DNA from: Chitinophaga niabensis
GTDB lineage: Bacteria; Bacteroidota; Bacteroidia; Chitinophagales; Chitinophagaceae
Assembly: GCF_900129465.1 (NCBI RefSeq)
Contig: NZ_FSRA01000001.1
Location: forward strand, 1,924,482 to 1,988,481
DNA length: 64,000 bases
Reading direction: 5' to 3'
Within the stretch, counting starts at the first letter, position 1; the number at the start of each line of letters is the position of its first letter. The translations under genes and the position numbers were made by a program. Under the pieces are notes generated by a model that saw nothing but the letters and a program-made list of their open reading frames with translations, did no database searches and had not been told where the DNA came from. Below, piece by piece: positions 44,679 to 52,924 of the stretch.

Positions 44679-46847
44679 CTATTTATCGTCCAGGGCAAAG
44701 GCAACATATGCATCACTGCTTTTCCCTCCCCATTTAGACCCGCCACAGGCAATAACAATGAACTGCCTGCCATTGACAGCATAAACTGCTGGTGTTGCAA
44801 CACCCGGTGCAGGAAGATCTGTTTCCCATAGCGTCTTCCCGGTCCTCTTGCTTAATGCCCTGAATTTGCCATCCGCTGAGGCGCCGATAAAGATCAAACC
44901 GCCGGCAGTTACTACCGGTCCACCATAATTTTCACGACCTGTAGCAGGCACTCCTTTTTTCTTAAGTTCCTCAAACTCTCCGAACGGTACCTGCCAGTAA
45001 TATTCGCCGGTATTAAGATCTATTGCGCTAATGGTGCCCCAGGGCGGGCTTAAGGCAGGATAACCTTCTTTAGTAAGGAATTTGTTATACCCGGTAGAAC
45101 CATATGAAGGTTTTGCCTTATTCTCATTTTTAATAGTAGTGCCGGTATACAATTTCTCCTGTTCGGACTTTAAATTCAATACAAATGCACCGATCGCCAG
45201 CTTATCTGTTTTGCTCAGGTGGGCAAAACCCGGCATCATCCTTCGCCCGGTAGTTAACAGCTCGCTGAACTGGGCAAATTTATATTTCTTCTCTACGCCG
45301 ATCAGTGATGGATTATCGCCGGACCCCAAACGTTCCTGCCCATGGCATGCCATGCAATTTTTATTGTACAGGAGCGCACCAGCCTCAAGATTGGTCAGCG
45401 ATTTCCGGGTGCCTGATTCCTGTTTGACCAGGTTCAGCACCCAGGCCATTTCATTGGCATTTACATAAAGGATATTTGTTTCAGGATCAACAGCAGGGCC
45501 TCCCCATTCCCCGCCTCCATCATATCCGGGCAGAATGATCGTTCCTTTTACTGTTGGCGGCGTATAAATTCCCTCAGAACGGTAACTTTTAAAACGTTTC
45601 CTGATATCCTGGTAGGAGGAATCGCTGACAAGTGTGTTCAGGTCCTTTTCGGTCATGACCTGCCTCACAAAAGGTTTTGGCAAAACAGGAAATGGCTGTG
45701 TCGGGCTGAGCTTTTCTCCCAAAGCAGCGCCGTTTGTGGGTACAGGTCTTTCTTTGATAGGGAAAAGTGATTTACCCGTTTCACGATCAAAAACAAAAAC
45801 GAAACCGGTTTTTGTGGTTTGAACAACGGCGTCGATATTACGGCCATTTTTTGGAAGGGTAACAAGCACCGGAGGGCTGGAAATATCCATATCCCATACA
45901 TCATGATGCACGGTTTGAAAATGCCATTTTAATTTTCCTGTGGCTGCATCAAGCGCCACGATGCAGTTGCCGAATAAGCCATTCCCTAAACGGTCTCCTC
46001 CCCAAAAGTCGTTTGTAGGGCTACCTATGCCGGCATATACAATTCCTCTCTTATTATCGAGCGTAAAGCCAGACCATGCGTTGGTGGAGCCCATCCGTTT
46101 ATAGGCCGTCTTATCCACCCAGCTGGAATAGCCCTTTTCTCCCGGGTATGGAATGGTATGAAATATCCACTTCTGTTTTCCTGTTCTTACATCAAAGCCA
46201 CGGATATGCCCGGGTGTTGCATCACTTACCAACCCGCTGGTGATGAACAGGTCTTTGTAGATCATTACCGGGGAAGTTGGTGAGATAGAGACTGTTTTCT
46301 CGTCCCGGCCCAGGCCCTTGCGCAGGTCTACACCGCCTTCCACGCCAAAATCCCGGATGAGCTTACCTGTTTCCGCATTAACCGCGAAAGCAATCGGCCC
46401 TACGGTATAGATGATACGCTTGTCATCCCCGTTGGCCCAGTATGCCACTCCCCTGTTCATGTTTACACTGCTCCTGGCCCATTTTTTATTACCAATGGAA
46501 TCAGCAGGATCAAATTGCCATTTCTCCTCGCCGGTAGCGGCATCGATGGCAAAAAGTTTTAAACGGGGAGATACCCCGAATAAAGTGTTATCCACAATGA
46601 CCGGGTTACATTCCATCGGACCGAATTTAGCCTTGTCCTCTTTTTCAGAATGATATACCCAGGCTATCTTCAGCTGATCAACATTGGAAGTATCCACCTG
46701 TTTCAGGCTCGAATACTTGATATTATCTCCGCTGCCACCCTGAACTTTCCAGTCTCCATACTTTTGCCATACCAAATGTGATGCGGACGTAAGCATCGCC
46801 ATCAGTATACCAACCGCAAGCAATAATTTCGTTTTTTGAATGGCCAT
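44679..46847 (-). CDS. PQQ-dependent dehydrogenase with inserted cytochrome c domain
   Basis: A 722-residue periplasmic quinoprotein. An N-terminal signal/anchor (KLLLAVGILMAMLTSASHLVW) is followed by propeller blades with the tryptophan-docking motif AIDAATGEEKWQFD, LDAATGKLKWHFQ and IDLNTGEYYWQVP. A cytochrome c module (about 480-575) carries C498-M-A-C501-H502 as haem ligand and MMPGFAHLS with the likely distal Met. The propeller then closes with RTGKTLWETDLPAPG. This layout matches membrane-associated glucose/aldose dehydrogenases that pass electrons to the respiratory chain. No PQQ-synthesis gene is in the window. It converges on the SDR gene with 6 bases between stops. Confidence 0.92.
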   Translation of the reverse strand: MAIQKTKLLLAVGILMAMLTSASHLVWQKYGDWKVQGGSGDNIKYSSLKQVDTSNVDQLKIAWVYHSEKEDKAKFGPMECNPVIVDNTLFGVSPRLKLFAIDAATGEEKWQFDPADSIGNKKWARSSVNMNRGVAYWANGDDKRIIYTVGPIAFAVNAETGKLIRDFGVEGGVDLRKGLGRDEKTVSISPTSPVMIYKDLFITSGLVSDATPGHIRGFDVRTGKQKWIFHTIPYPGEKGYSSWVDKTAYKRMGSTNAWSGFTLDNKRGIVYAGIGSPTNDFWGGDRLGNGLFGNCIVALDAATGKLKWHFQTVHHDVWDMDISSPPVLVTLPKNGRNIDAVVQTTKTGFVFVFDRETGKSLFPIKERPVPTNGAALGEKLSPTQPFPVLPKPFVRQVMTEKDLNTLVSDSSYQDIRKRFKSYRSEGIYTPPTVKGTIILPGYDGGGEWGGPAVDPETNILYVNANEMAWVLNLVKQESGTRKSLTNLEAGALLYNKNCMACHGQERLGSGDNPSLIGVEKKYKFAQFSELLTTGRRMMPGFAHLSKTDKLAIGAFVLNLKSEQEKLYTGTTIKNENKAKPSYGSTGYNKFLTKEGYPALSPPWGTISAIDLNTGEYYWQVPFGEFEELKKKGVPATGRENYGGPVVTAGGLIFIGASADGKFRALSKRTGKTLWETDLPAPGVATPAVYAVNGRQFIVIACGGSKWGGKSSDAYVAFALDDK

Positions 46848-46871
46848 TTTTTCTTAAATAAATGATATCCC

Positions 46872-46879
46872 CAAATGTA
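46872..46879 (-). promoter_or_regulatory. -7 box of the PQQ dehydrogenase gene
   Basis: CAAATGTA on the plus strand is TACATTTG leftward, a full TAnnTTTG match 25 bases before the start codon. No clear -33 element is seen. Confidence 0.5.
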
Positions 46880-47016
46880 TTATCATCAAAGGAGTCCTGA
46901 TGTCATTTAATTAGCTGCCAATATCAAATTATTACCCCTCAAAAGTCTTAATCTATATCAACATTTTTAAACGCCATATTCCGTACGTTGCAATTTCACC
47001 AAAAACAATTTACGTT

Positions 47017-47829
47017 ATGGCTACACAAACAGGAGTAATAACTTATGATGGCAAGCTGGATAAGACCATCGGTTACAACCGCAAGGGAAAACGCTGCGTC
47101 CGCCGCCTGCCTGAGCAGGTACGGAGAAGTGATGCCACCATACTTTCCGGTACAGACTTCGGTACCGCCAGCAAGGCTGGCAAACTGGTCCGCATGGCCT
47201 TAGTACCCGCCCTGGATATCCGCATGGATTATACCCTCACCAACCGGCTCAATAAAGAGATGCTGAAGGTACTTTATACAGGCAGCCGGGAACGTGGCAA
47301 CCGAAGGATCCAAAACAAAGCACTCGAACTGCTGAAAGGATTTCAGTTTAACAAAGCAACGGGGCTGGACAGGCTGTTGCCTTTCCCCACCCCCCAAGTA
47401 GTGCAGGACGGCGATAAGTTACGGATCGTTATACCAGCCATGGAAGCATACGCTATCCGCCATGCCGGCAATACCACGCACATTGAGATCAAAGCGGTAG
47501 CAGCAGGTCTGCGCTTTAACGGCAACGACAACCAGGAGCAAGCCGTATCAGATAAAGTATTATTCCGGATCAACGAGCCGGTAGCAGCTACGGAATTGGT
47601 ACTTCCTTTCAAAGCCGGAGAAGCAGAAACGATCGTGGTACTGCAAGTAAGGGCCTTTCATGAACACAATGGAAAATTGCTGTCGTTGGGTAATGTGAAA
47701 TACTTTGCAGCGGATATCATTGATGTTATTCCGTCTTTCACTGAAGAGGAAGCAGGCACACCGCCTCATGCCGCAGAACTTTCCCTGCAGCAAAGCGATA
47801 AAACCTACACTGCACCTAAAAGAGAATGA
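47017..47829 (+). CDS. Hypothetical protein (weakly DUF6266-like)
   Basis: A 270-residue protein without a signal peptide. The N-terminus (GKLDKTIGYNRKGKRCVRRLPEQVRRSD) recalls the basic start of DUF6266 proteins, which are common and uncharacterised in Bacteroidota. The middle is helical (AGKLVRMALVPAL, RIQNKALELLKGF). The rest is beta-rich with pairs such as LRIVIPAMEAYAIRHA and TELVLPFKAGEAETIVVLQVRAF. No catalytic motif is visible. It stands alone between the PQQ dehydrogenase gene (divergent) and a 337-base gap. Confidence 0.65.
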   Translation: MATQTGVITYDGKLDKTIGYNRKGKRCVRRLPEQVRRSDATILSGTDFGTASKAGKLVRMALVPALDIRMDYTLTNRLNKEMLKVLYTGSRERGNRRIQNKALELLKGFQFNKATGLDRLLPFPTPQVVQDGDKLRIVIPAMEAYAIRHAGNTTHIEIKAVAAGLRFNGNDNQEQAVSDKVLFRINEPVAATELVLPFKAGEAETIVVLQVRAFHEHNGKLLSLGNVKYFAADIIDVIPSFTEEEAGTPPHAAELSLQQSDKTYTAPKRE

Positions 47830-48166
47830 ACCTAAATGAGGGGGGTGACAAAAATTGATGTGAAGTATTGTCTTCCGCAGGAAAACTTATGCCCGCAATG
47901 GAAAAGCAGCACATTATTTGCAGTAGATCTGTTAAATGGAAACACGGTATCCGAACAGTCCTCTTCTTTCTTTGGCTAAAAAGCAGCTTTTAGTACTATA
48001 CACCCCTCATCTTAGCCAGTAAACATCAACCCCGCATCGTCTCCACCTCAGGTACACATTAACTCCACATCAAGTCCACCATTCCTTCGATATTCTCTCG
48101 TCTATCCCTTATCAGTACTGCATTGCTCCCCCTATGCACAAGTACAATACGCCACCAGTAACCTTC
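47830..48166. other. Gap without a clear gene
   Basis: 337 bases between convergent genes. The only plus-strand ORF with an ATG is 47 codons (47836-47979), with no signal sequence, no recognisable motif and no promoter match. CATC...TCCACC motifs recur at about 48030-48085. No hairpin terminator was seen. Confidence 0.5.
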
Positions 48167-49279
48167 TTACCGCTCCCGAAGCATAAGATGCTGTAGCATC
48201 AACAATTTGTTATACGCAGGGCATTGGTAATAATAGGTCACCACATGATACCCACTGAAGATCCGCTTGTATGGATCAGGCAAAAGCGAATTAAACCCCG
48301 CCTTAAAAAAAACAAAATCTCCTCCATCATCATTTAAGGAAAGCCCCTCCGGCACTGTACCTCCCAGCCATATCAGCGCGGTAGACAGGATCACCCTGTC
48401 CATCGGGTCCTGCGCCATGCGAAGCTGAGCCGTAGCATCTGCGATAAGCTGTGCCCGGTGTTTCTCCAGGGAAGCGATCGTAAACGTTCCCATCAAACGG
48501 GCAATATGATAGATCAGCACCGGCGTTCTGCCGTAATGTGGGGAGATATAGGCAGGGTGTGTAACATACTCACGGTGGCGGATAAAGGAATCCAGCAATG
48601 CAACGCTGGCTGAATCAGAACGCCCGTTAAACATGCCATAAGCATGACTGAAGTAAAGCGCATTCGTTAAAACGCAAAAGTCAAAGTCAATGGGCATACT
48701 GCGGCCAAACCAGGTAGAATAAGCCGGTAGATCCCTGTACTTCGGAAAGGTATTCCGGATGCGGTACCGGACAGTATTGGCATGCTGCTCCATCAGCAAC
48801 TTCACCGCACGGGCCGTAGTATCGTTTGCCTGCATGCCCATCAGCAGGATAACAGTATCATCGATATCATCCGGAAGTGTATGCCATTTTTTAAATAACC
48901 CCAGGAAACGGGAATTGGGAAAAACGATGCCCGGGTTTGTTTTCCAGAAATTATAGGTAGCGCGGGTTCCATTGCGAAAATACCTGAAAGAAGAACGGGC
49001 ACGGGCAAGGATCTGCTGGCAAAGCACACTGTCTTCTCCACGAAACCGGTTTTGCAATTCCGTTAAGGTGAAGGCAATCAGGCCGGTGAAGAATATATTG
49101 TTATCCTCCTTCTTTTTCCCCTGCAGATTGCCATAATACCGAAAGCTCCGAAACATTCCGCAATAATAGAAACTATCTTCAGCCACCTGGTCCGCGGCTA
49201 TTTCCCTGAGAAGACGGGAGGTTTGCCCCCTGGCCTGCAACCCCATCACCAGGCAAAGGAAGAACATACTAAACCTCAT
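48167..49279 (-). CDS. Secreted alpha-toroid-like protein with DxDD motif
   Basis: A 370-residue protein starting with a signal peptide (MRFSMFFLCLVMGLQARGQ). I do not recognise a named family. The body is helical. At residues 138-142 it has D-I-D-D-T, the DxDD(T) acid motif that protonates the substrate in class II terpene cyclases, in the setting LPDDIDDTVILLMGM. A later segment, DFDFCVLTNALYFSHAYG, resembles the D-x-x-x-NA-x-x-L helix of terpenoid-cyclase/prenyltransferase toroids. It overlaps the upstream class I synthase-like gene by 4 bases (ATGA), so it is translated with it. At 370 residues it is shorter than two-domain class II cyclases, and export is odd for an enzyme acting on prenyl diphosphates. 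Function is therefore open. Confidence 0.7.
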   Translation of the reverse strand: MRFSMFFLCLVMGLQARGQTSRLLREIAADQVAEDSFYYCGMFRSFRYYGNLQGKKKEDNNIFFTGLIAFTLTELQNRFRGEDSVLCQQILARARSSFRYFRNGTRATYNFWKTNPGIVFPNSRFLGLFKKWHTLPDDIDDTVILLMGMQANDTTARAVKLLMEQHANTVRYRIRNTFPKYRDLPAYSTWFGRSMPIDFDFCVLTNALYFSHAYGMFNGRSDSASVALLDSFIRHREYVTHPAYISPHYGRTPVLIYHIARLMGTFTIASLEKHRAQLIADATAQLRMAQDPMDRVILSTALIWLGGTVPEGLSLNDDGGDFVFFKAGFNSLLPDPYKRIFSGYHVVTYYYQCPAYNKLLMLQHLMLRER

Positions 49280-50301
49280 ACAGGTAACGGTTTAGAGCTG
49301 CCGTGTAATTTCCGCCATTGTACACAGCGCCGCCAGGTAAAACGCATACAGTGCCAGATACCGGAAGGCTTTTCCATATCAACAATAAATGCTTTGCGGG
49401 GCAGGTCTTTGAAGTCAGGAAGTTCCGGCCGCCCCTGCTGAATAGCCTGTAACCGGCTGATAGCAAATTCTCCGAAAGAACAGATCGCCATCATATCCAA
49501 CAAAAATTGCTGTTTGCGTTCTGTGGATGTATCTAAAGCATTGATCTCTGCTTCCAGGCTATTCACCATGCCCATAAAAAACGCATGGAATGCATAGGCA
49601 TCCCGCATTCTCACGGGTAATGTCTGAACGCCGGCCTGCAGGTCTTTCCAGATATCAAAAAGGTCGTTGGTAAGTTGAATGATGCCTCCCAGGTAAAACC
49701 AGCATTGCCGTTCAGCAGGGCTTACTTCTTCATCCAGGTAAAAGCTGCATAACAGCACCGCATAACTTCCCTTTCCGATGGTTACGCGATACAGATCTGC
49801 ATCTGTTATACTGCTATCTGTTTGCATGGCTGAATCTATCTGGGCCTGGAACAAACCACGGGTAGCCTCCCCATATGCGGCTTTTTGCTTTACAAATTGA
49901 CTGAGCAACGAATGTGCATGCAAAAACACCTGCTCTTCTATCCGCTTTGGTATATAAGATTCAGGCATGTAAGCGATGTTATACAATTCTTCCTGTGACA
50001 GCTCTGCCCTATCCGTAAAATCATCGAATGTAGTACTGCAGATAAAATAATGCAGCATCCGCTCCCGCTCTCCCTCAGACACCTTACGCCCACGCAAATT
50101 ACTGAACGCCCGCACGATCATGGGCACATAGATACTGTAGCTGTTTATAATGTTCCTGCGGGCATCCTCCCGTAAACGCGCACCATACGCTGATTCCAGT
50201 GCAGACACATTTTCGGTTGCCCAGGCCGCCTCCCGCTTACGGCTGACGGTGATCCTGATAACCCGAAAAATAATTCCCGCACCAAATTGCAACCAGTACA
50301 T
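49276..50301 (-). CDS. Class I isoprenoid synthase-like protein
   Basis: A 341-residue helical protein. It carries an aspartate-rich motif D93-D-F-T-D97 (DDxxD) and a second metal motif in QLTN212-D-L-F-D216-IWK-D220. The latter resembles the QLTNxxRDVxED motif of squalene/phytoene synthases and also the NSE motif of terpene synthases. Together these mark the class I isoprenoid-synthase fold, which binds prenyl diphosphates through magnesium. The first 20 residues are hydrophobic, possibly a membrane contact. It sits between a UbiA prenyltransferase gene (11 bases upstream) and the DxDD protein (4-base overlap). Substrate and product are unknown; overall similarity to any named synthase is low. 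Confidence 0.78.
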   Translation of the reverse strand: MYWLQFGAGIIFRVIRITVSRKREAAWATENVSALESAYGARLREDARRNIINSYSIYVPMIVRAFSNLRGRKVSEGERERMLHYFICSTTFDDFTDRAELSQEELYNIAYMPESYIPKRIEEQVFLHAHSLLSQFVKQKAAYGEATRGLFQAQIDSAMQTDSSITDADLYRVTIGKGSYAVLLCSFYLDEEVSPAERQCWFYLGGIIQLTNDLFDIWKDLQAGVQTLPVRMRDAYAFHAFFMGMVNSLEAEINALDTSTERKQQFLLDMMAICSFGEFAISRLQAIQQGRPELPDFKDLPRKAFIVDMEKPSGIWHCMRFTWRRCVQWRKLHGSSKPLPV

Positions 50302-50312
50302 AAATCCTCCTT

Positions 50313-51245
50313 TTAAATGAATTGAACAAACAACATAGACAAGATGCCCATCAGCATCACTATTTTGATGCTTCCGCTCAGGCGGTTATAATCAGCGCAG
50401 GCTTTTGCTTTGAATACTTTCAGTATGATCCGTATCAATGGCGCTATCACCAGCAGGATGGTGTAAACAGACAGTAGCCTCGTCCATAAATTCTGCTCCC
50501 ACAAATAAGGTTGTATAACAGCAAGGAGGATGATCATGCAAAAAAGGTTCAGCGTCACAATGTAACGGACCACTCCATCACTTAACACGATCGCCATCGT
50601 ATTTCCCCCATGAAGCCTGTCCCCTTCCACATCCTCCATATCTTTTATGACCTCCCGCGCAAATGAGAGCAGGAATGCGAATCCCGTATATAATAACGTG
50701 GCTATCTGCAGATAACGCGAAGCCTTTGCAGGCATCCGCGACATTTGTTCCACTATCATTAAAAGCACGGGCAATGCAGATGCCGTAATGCCGGAAACCA
50801 CGATATTCCCGGCCAGGAAACTCTTCTTCAGGAACGCTGAGTACAGGTACAATAAAAGGATGGACATGAGCACGCAGATCACTGGTAAAGGATTGGAAAG
50901 CAACAGGCTCACCCTTGTACCCAGCAATACAGCTAATATGTTCATCCCTATATACAGCGTAAGCGCTGTTCTTTTACTGATCCCCCGTGTTATGAAAACT
51001 TTATGAGGTTTGTTGATGATATCAATGGGAACATCGAAATAATCATTGATGATGTAACCGGCTGCTGCAATCAGCTGGTAAGCTGCCGCAATAGATATGA
51101 AATTCCGGATATCCACCAGGAGCCCTATTCCATATCGCAACATCAGGGGATTAATTACACAATATTGGAACAGGAACTGCGTCAGCAAAATAAAAAACAG
51201 GTTTGGCCAGCGTACCAATTTCATAAATAAGGATATGCTCTTCAT
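50313..51245 (-). CDS. UbiA-family prenyltransferase
   Basis: A 310-residue polytopic membrane enzyme with eight to nine hydrophobic helices. Both metal/diphosphate motifs are present: N67-D-Y-F-D71-VPI-D75 and D202-M-E-D205-VEG-D209. The pattern INDYFDVPIDIINKPHK is that of the (di)geranylgeranylglyceryl-phosphate synthase branch, common in Bacteroidota; menaquinone MenA and chlorophyll-type members differ. It would attach a prenyl chain to a polar acceptor within the inner membrane. It is the first gene of the leftward three-gene isoprenoid operon. A near-match -7 box (TACTTTCG, 51287-51294) lies upstream. Confidence 0.9.
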   Translation of the reverse strand: MKSISLFMKLVRWPNLFFILLTQFLFQYCVINPLMLRYGIGLLVDIRNFISIAAAYQLIAAAGYIINDYFDVPIDIINKPHKVFITRGISKRTALTLYIGMNILAVLLGTRVSLLLSNPLPVICVLMSILLLYLYSAFLKKSFLAGNIVVSGITASALPVLLMIVEQMSRMPAKASRYLQIATLLYTGFAFLLSFAREVIKDMEDVEGDRLHGGNTMAIVLSDGVVRYIVTLNLFCMIILLAVIQPYLWEQNLWTRLLSVYTILLVIAPLIRIILKVFKAKACADYNRLSGSIKIVMLMGILSMLFVQFI

Positions 51246-51333
51246 TTGGTTGTAGATGCTATAGGTTAGGGACCGAAATTGAGGGACGAAAGTAAAAAAA
51301 AATAAATATTGATTTTCAGTACTTTAAAAATAA

Positions 51334-51384
51334 ATATGCGCAATTAAAAACTTGCGCATATATTTGCAAGAAATCACTTGCGCA
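51334..51384 (+). promoter_or_regulatory. Tandem ArsR operator and promoter (copy 2)
   Basis: The first palindrome has arms ATATGCGCAA/TTGCGCATAT (51334-51361) and core GCAA-N8-TTGC. The second is an imperfect one around TTTGCAAG/CTTGCGCA (51363-51384), also GCAA-N8-TTGC. Centres lie at 347.5 and 373.5, again 26 bp apart. The -7 box TATATTTG (51359-51366) sits between and within them, 20 bases before the ATG. Confidence 0.75.
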
Positions 51385-51386
51385 TT

Positions 51387-51713
51387 ATGAAACAAACGAG
51401 AGACATCTTCCAGGCCATAGCAGATCCCACCCGCAGGCAGATCATAGGAATGCTGGCTGGGAAAACCCTTAATGTTAATGCTATTGCCAGGGAGTTTGAT
51501 ATGACCCGGCAGGCAGTTTCATTACATGTCCAATTCCTTAACGATTGTGGCCTTATTGTGATCAAACAGCAAGGCAGGGAAAGATATTGCGAAGCAAAAT
51601 TCGAAAAACTCAATGAAGTCACAGACTGGGTAAATCAATACCGAAAATATTGGGACAATAAATTCGACGCATTGGAAGGTTACCTGGATAAAATCCAGAA
51701 AAAGAAGAAATAA
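51387..51713 (+). CDS. ArsR-family winged-helix repressor (copy 2)
   Basis: A 108-residue regulator beginning MKQTRDIFQAIADPTRRQIIG. The ATG at 51387 is chosen over a TTG three codons upstream that lies inside the operator. The DNA-reading helix [21 protein letters not shown] and wing GRERYCEAKFEKLNEV are clear. It has no SmtB/ArsR metal-site motif. It is a paralogue of the regulator at 39582-39902, with nearly the same recognition helix, and heads a three-gene rightward operon. Confidence 0.93.
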   Translation: MKQTRDIFQAIADPTRRQIIGMLAGKTLNVNAIAREFDMTRQAVSLHVQFLNDCGLIVIKQQGRERYCEAKFEKLNEVTDWVNQYRKYWDNKFDALEGYLDKIQKKKK

Positions 51714-51734
51714 GAATACACTTATAAACACTAT

Positions 51735-52283
51735 ATGCAAATGAATAAAGTAATCTCAGCCACGGGTATTGCGCTTGCATTACTTTTCTCCACAGGATTC
51801 CGGGGAGTAGAAAAAGCTCCTGGAACTTTAGAGAACAAAGCTATTCCCAAAGAAAAGAAAGCGCTTCTGAATAAAATTGCAGGGCGCTGGATAACGCAAA
51901 CAAACATCCATGCACGGAATGGCCAGCCAGCCTCAAAAGTGATTGGCAGTGATGTATGGCAATGGTCTCCGGATGGAAATTTCCTCCTTCATATCGCCTA
52001 TGGCATTCGTGATAAAAATGGCTTCGGAGGAATGGAAATTACCGGTTACAACGCAAAAACAGGTGGCTTTGATAGTTACAATTTTAACCCGGATGGTAGT
52101 TTTTCCATGGGTACGCTTACCATTCATAATAATACCTGGATATGGAACAGCGAAAATGTGAGAACAACAGGTGTAATGGATGGAGATGGTAAACTGCTGC
52201 CCGTAAAACATGAGATTACAGAAGATGGTAAAACATATGAAGTATTCATGGACGGAGTGCTAACCAAAGGTTCAGATTTCTAA
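51735..52283 (+). CDS. Exported DUF1579-like protein
   Basis: A 182-residue protein with a signal peptide (VISATGIALALLFSTGF). The body looks like a small beta-barrel/calycin of the DUF1579-like type: LNKIAGRWITQTNIHARNG, GFGGMEITGYNAKTGGFDSY, GTLTIHNNTWIW and KHEITEDGKTYEVFMDGV. Such domains are thought to bind a small ligand, but no function is established. A second in-frame ATG two codons in (51741) is an equally good start. It lies 21 bases after the ArsR gene and is probably under its control. Confidence 0.75.
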   Translation: MQMNKVISATGIALALLFSTGFRGVEKAPGTLENKAIPKEKKALLNKIAGRWITQTNIHARNGQPASKVIGSDVWQWSPDGNFLLHIAYGIRDKNGFGGMEITGYNAKTGGFDSYNFNPDGSFSMGTLTIHNNTWIWNSENVRTTGVMDGDGKLLPVKHEITEDGKTYEVFMDGVLTKGSDF

Positions 52284-52300
52284 AATAAAAACAAAACTAT

Positions 52301-52873
52301 ATGAGAAAAGTAATTTCATTTATGCACGTATCGCTTGACGGCTTTGTTGCAGGCCCGAACGGAGAACTGGACTGGGTTAAAGTGGACGAAGAAATTTTCA
52401 ATCATGTTGGTAAGCGGATCAGCGAAGGCGATACTGCCTTATACGGAAGAACAACTTACGAGATGATGGAAAGTTACTGGCCCACCGCAGGAGACAGCCC
52501 CACAGCATCCAAACACGATATTGAGCATTCAAAGTGGTATAAAAATGTGCACAAAGTTGTTTTATCAAAAACAATGAAAGACACAGGGTTAACTAACACC
52601 ACCATTATTAACAACAACCTTGCGGACAAAATAAATGAGATAAAACAACAGCCAGGCAATGATATCCTGCTTTTTGGCAGTCCCACTGCAACACATTCAC
52701 TTATTCAGCAGCACTTGATCGATGGCTTCTGGCTATTTTTAAATCCAATTATTCTTGGACAGGGAATCCCCTTGTTTACAGACATTAAAGACAAAATAAA
52801 ACTACATCTGTTACCCACTACCCGGCAATTCAGCAGTGGTGTTACGGAACTGAATTATACAGTAGAGAAGTAA
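52301..52873 (+). CDS. Dihydrofolate reductase-like (RibD C-terminal) protein
   Basis: A 190-residue member of the RibD C-terminal/DHFR-like superfamily, related to YyaP/YwjB proteins. The N-terminal MHVSLDGFVAGPNGELDW, the ALYGRTTYEMM motif, the ILLFGSPTATHSLIQQHLIDGFWLF nucleotide-binding stretch and NPIILGQGIPLF are all present. It is expected to be an NADPH-dependent reductase, but classical folate-binding residues are not conserved and the substrate is unknown. It is the last gene of the second ArsR operon; a terminator follows. Confidence 0.9.
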   Translation: MRKVISFMHVSLDGFVAGPNGELDWVKVDEEIFNHVGKRISEGDTALYGRTTYEMMESYWPTAGDSPTASKHDIEHSKWYKNVHKVVLSKTMKDTGLTNTTIINNNLADKINEIKQQPGNDILLFGSPTATHSLIQQHLIDGFWLFLNPIILGQGIPLFTDIKDKIKLHLLPTTRQFSSGVTELNYTVEK

Positions 52874-52878
52874 TATTG

Positions 52879-52906
52879 AAAAAAGGCAACATTTGCTGCC
52901 TTTTTT
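52879..52906 (+). terminator. Terminator of the second ArsR operon
   Basis: AAAAAAGGCA (52879-52888) pairs with TGCCTTTTTT (52897-52906) around an 8-base loop. Confidence 0.88.
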
Positions 52907-52924
52907 CATTACCTTAAATACCGT

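Noticed and set aside
47836-47979. 47-codon ORF after the hypothetical gene at 47017
   Set aside because: No promoter, no signal, no motif and unremarkable composition; listed only in the description of the gap.
51378-51386. TTG start three codons upstream for the second ArsR gene
   Set aside because: It lies inside the operator palindrome, and the ATG at 51387 gives the same N-terminus as the paralogue.
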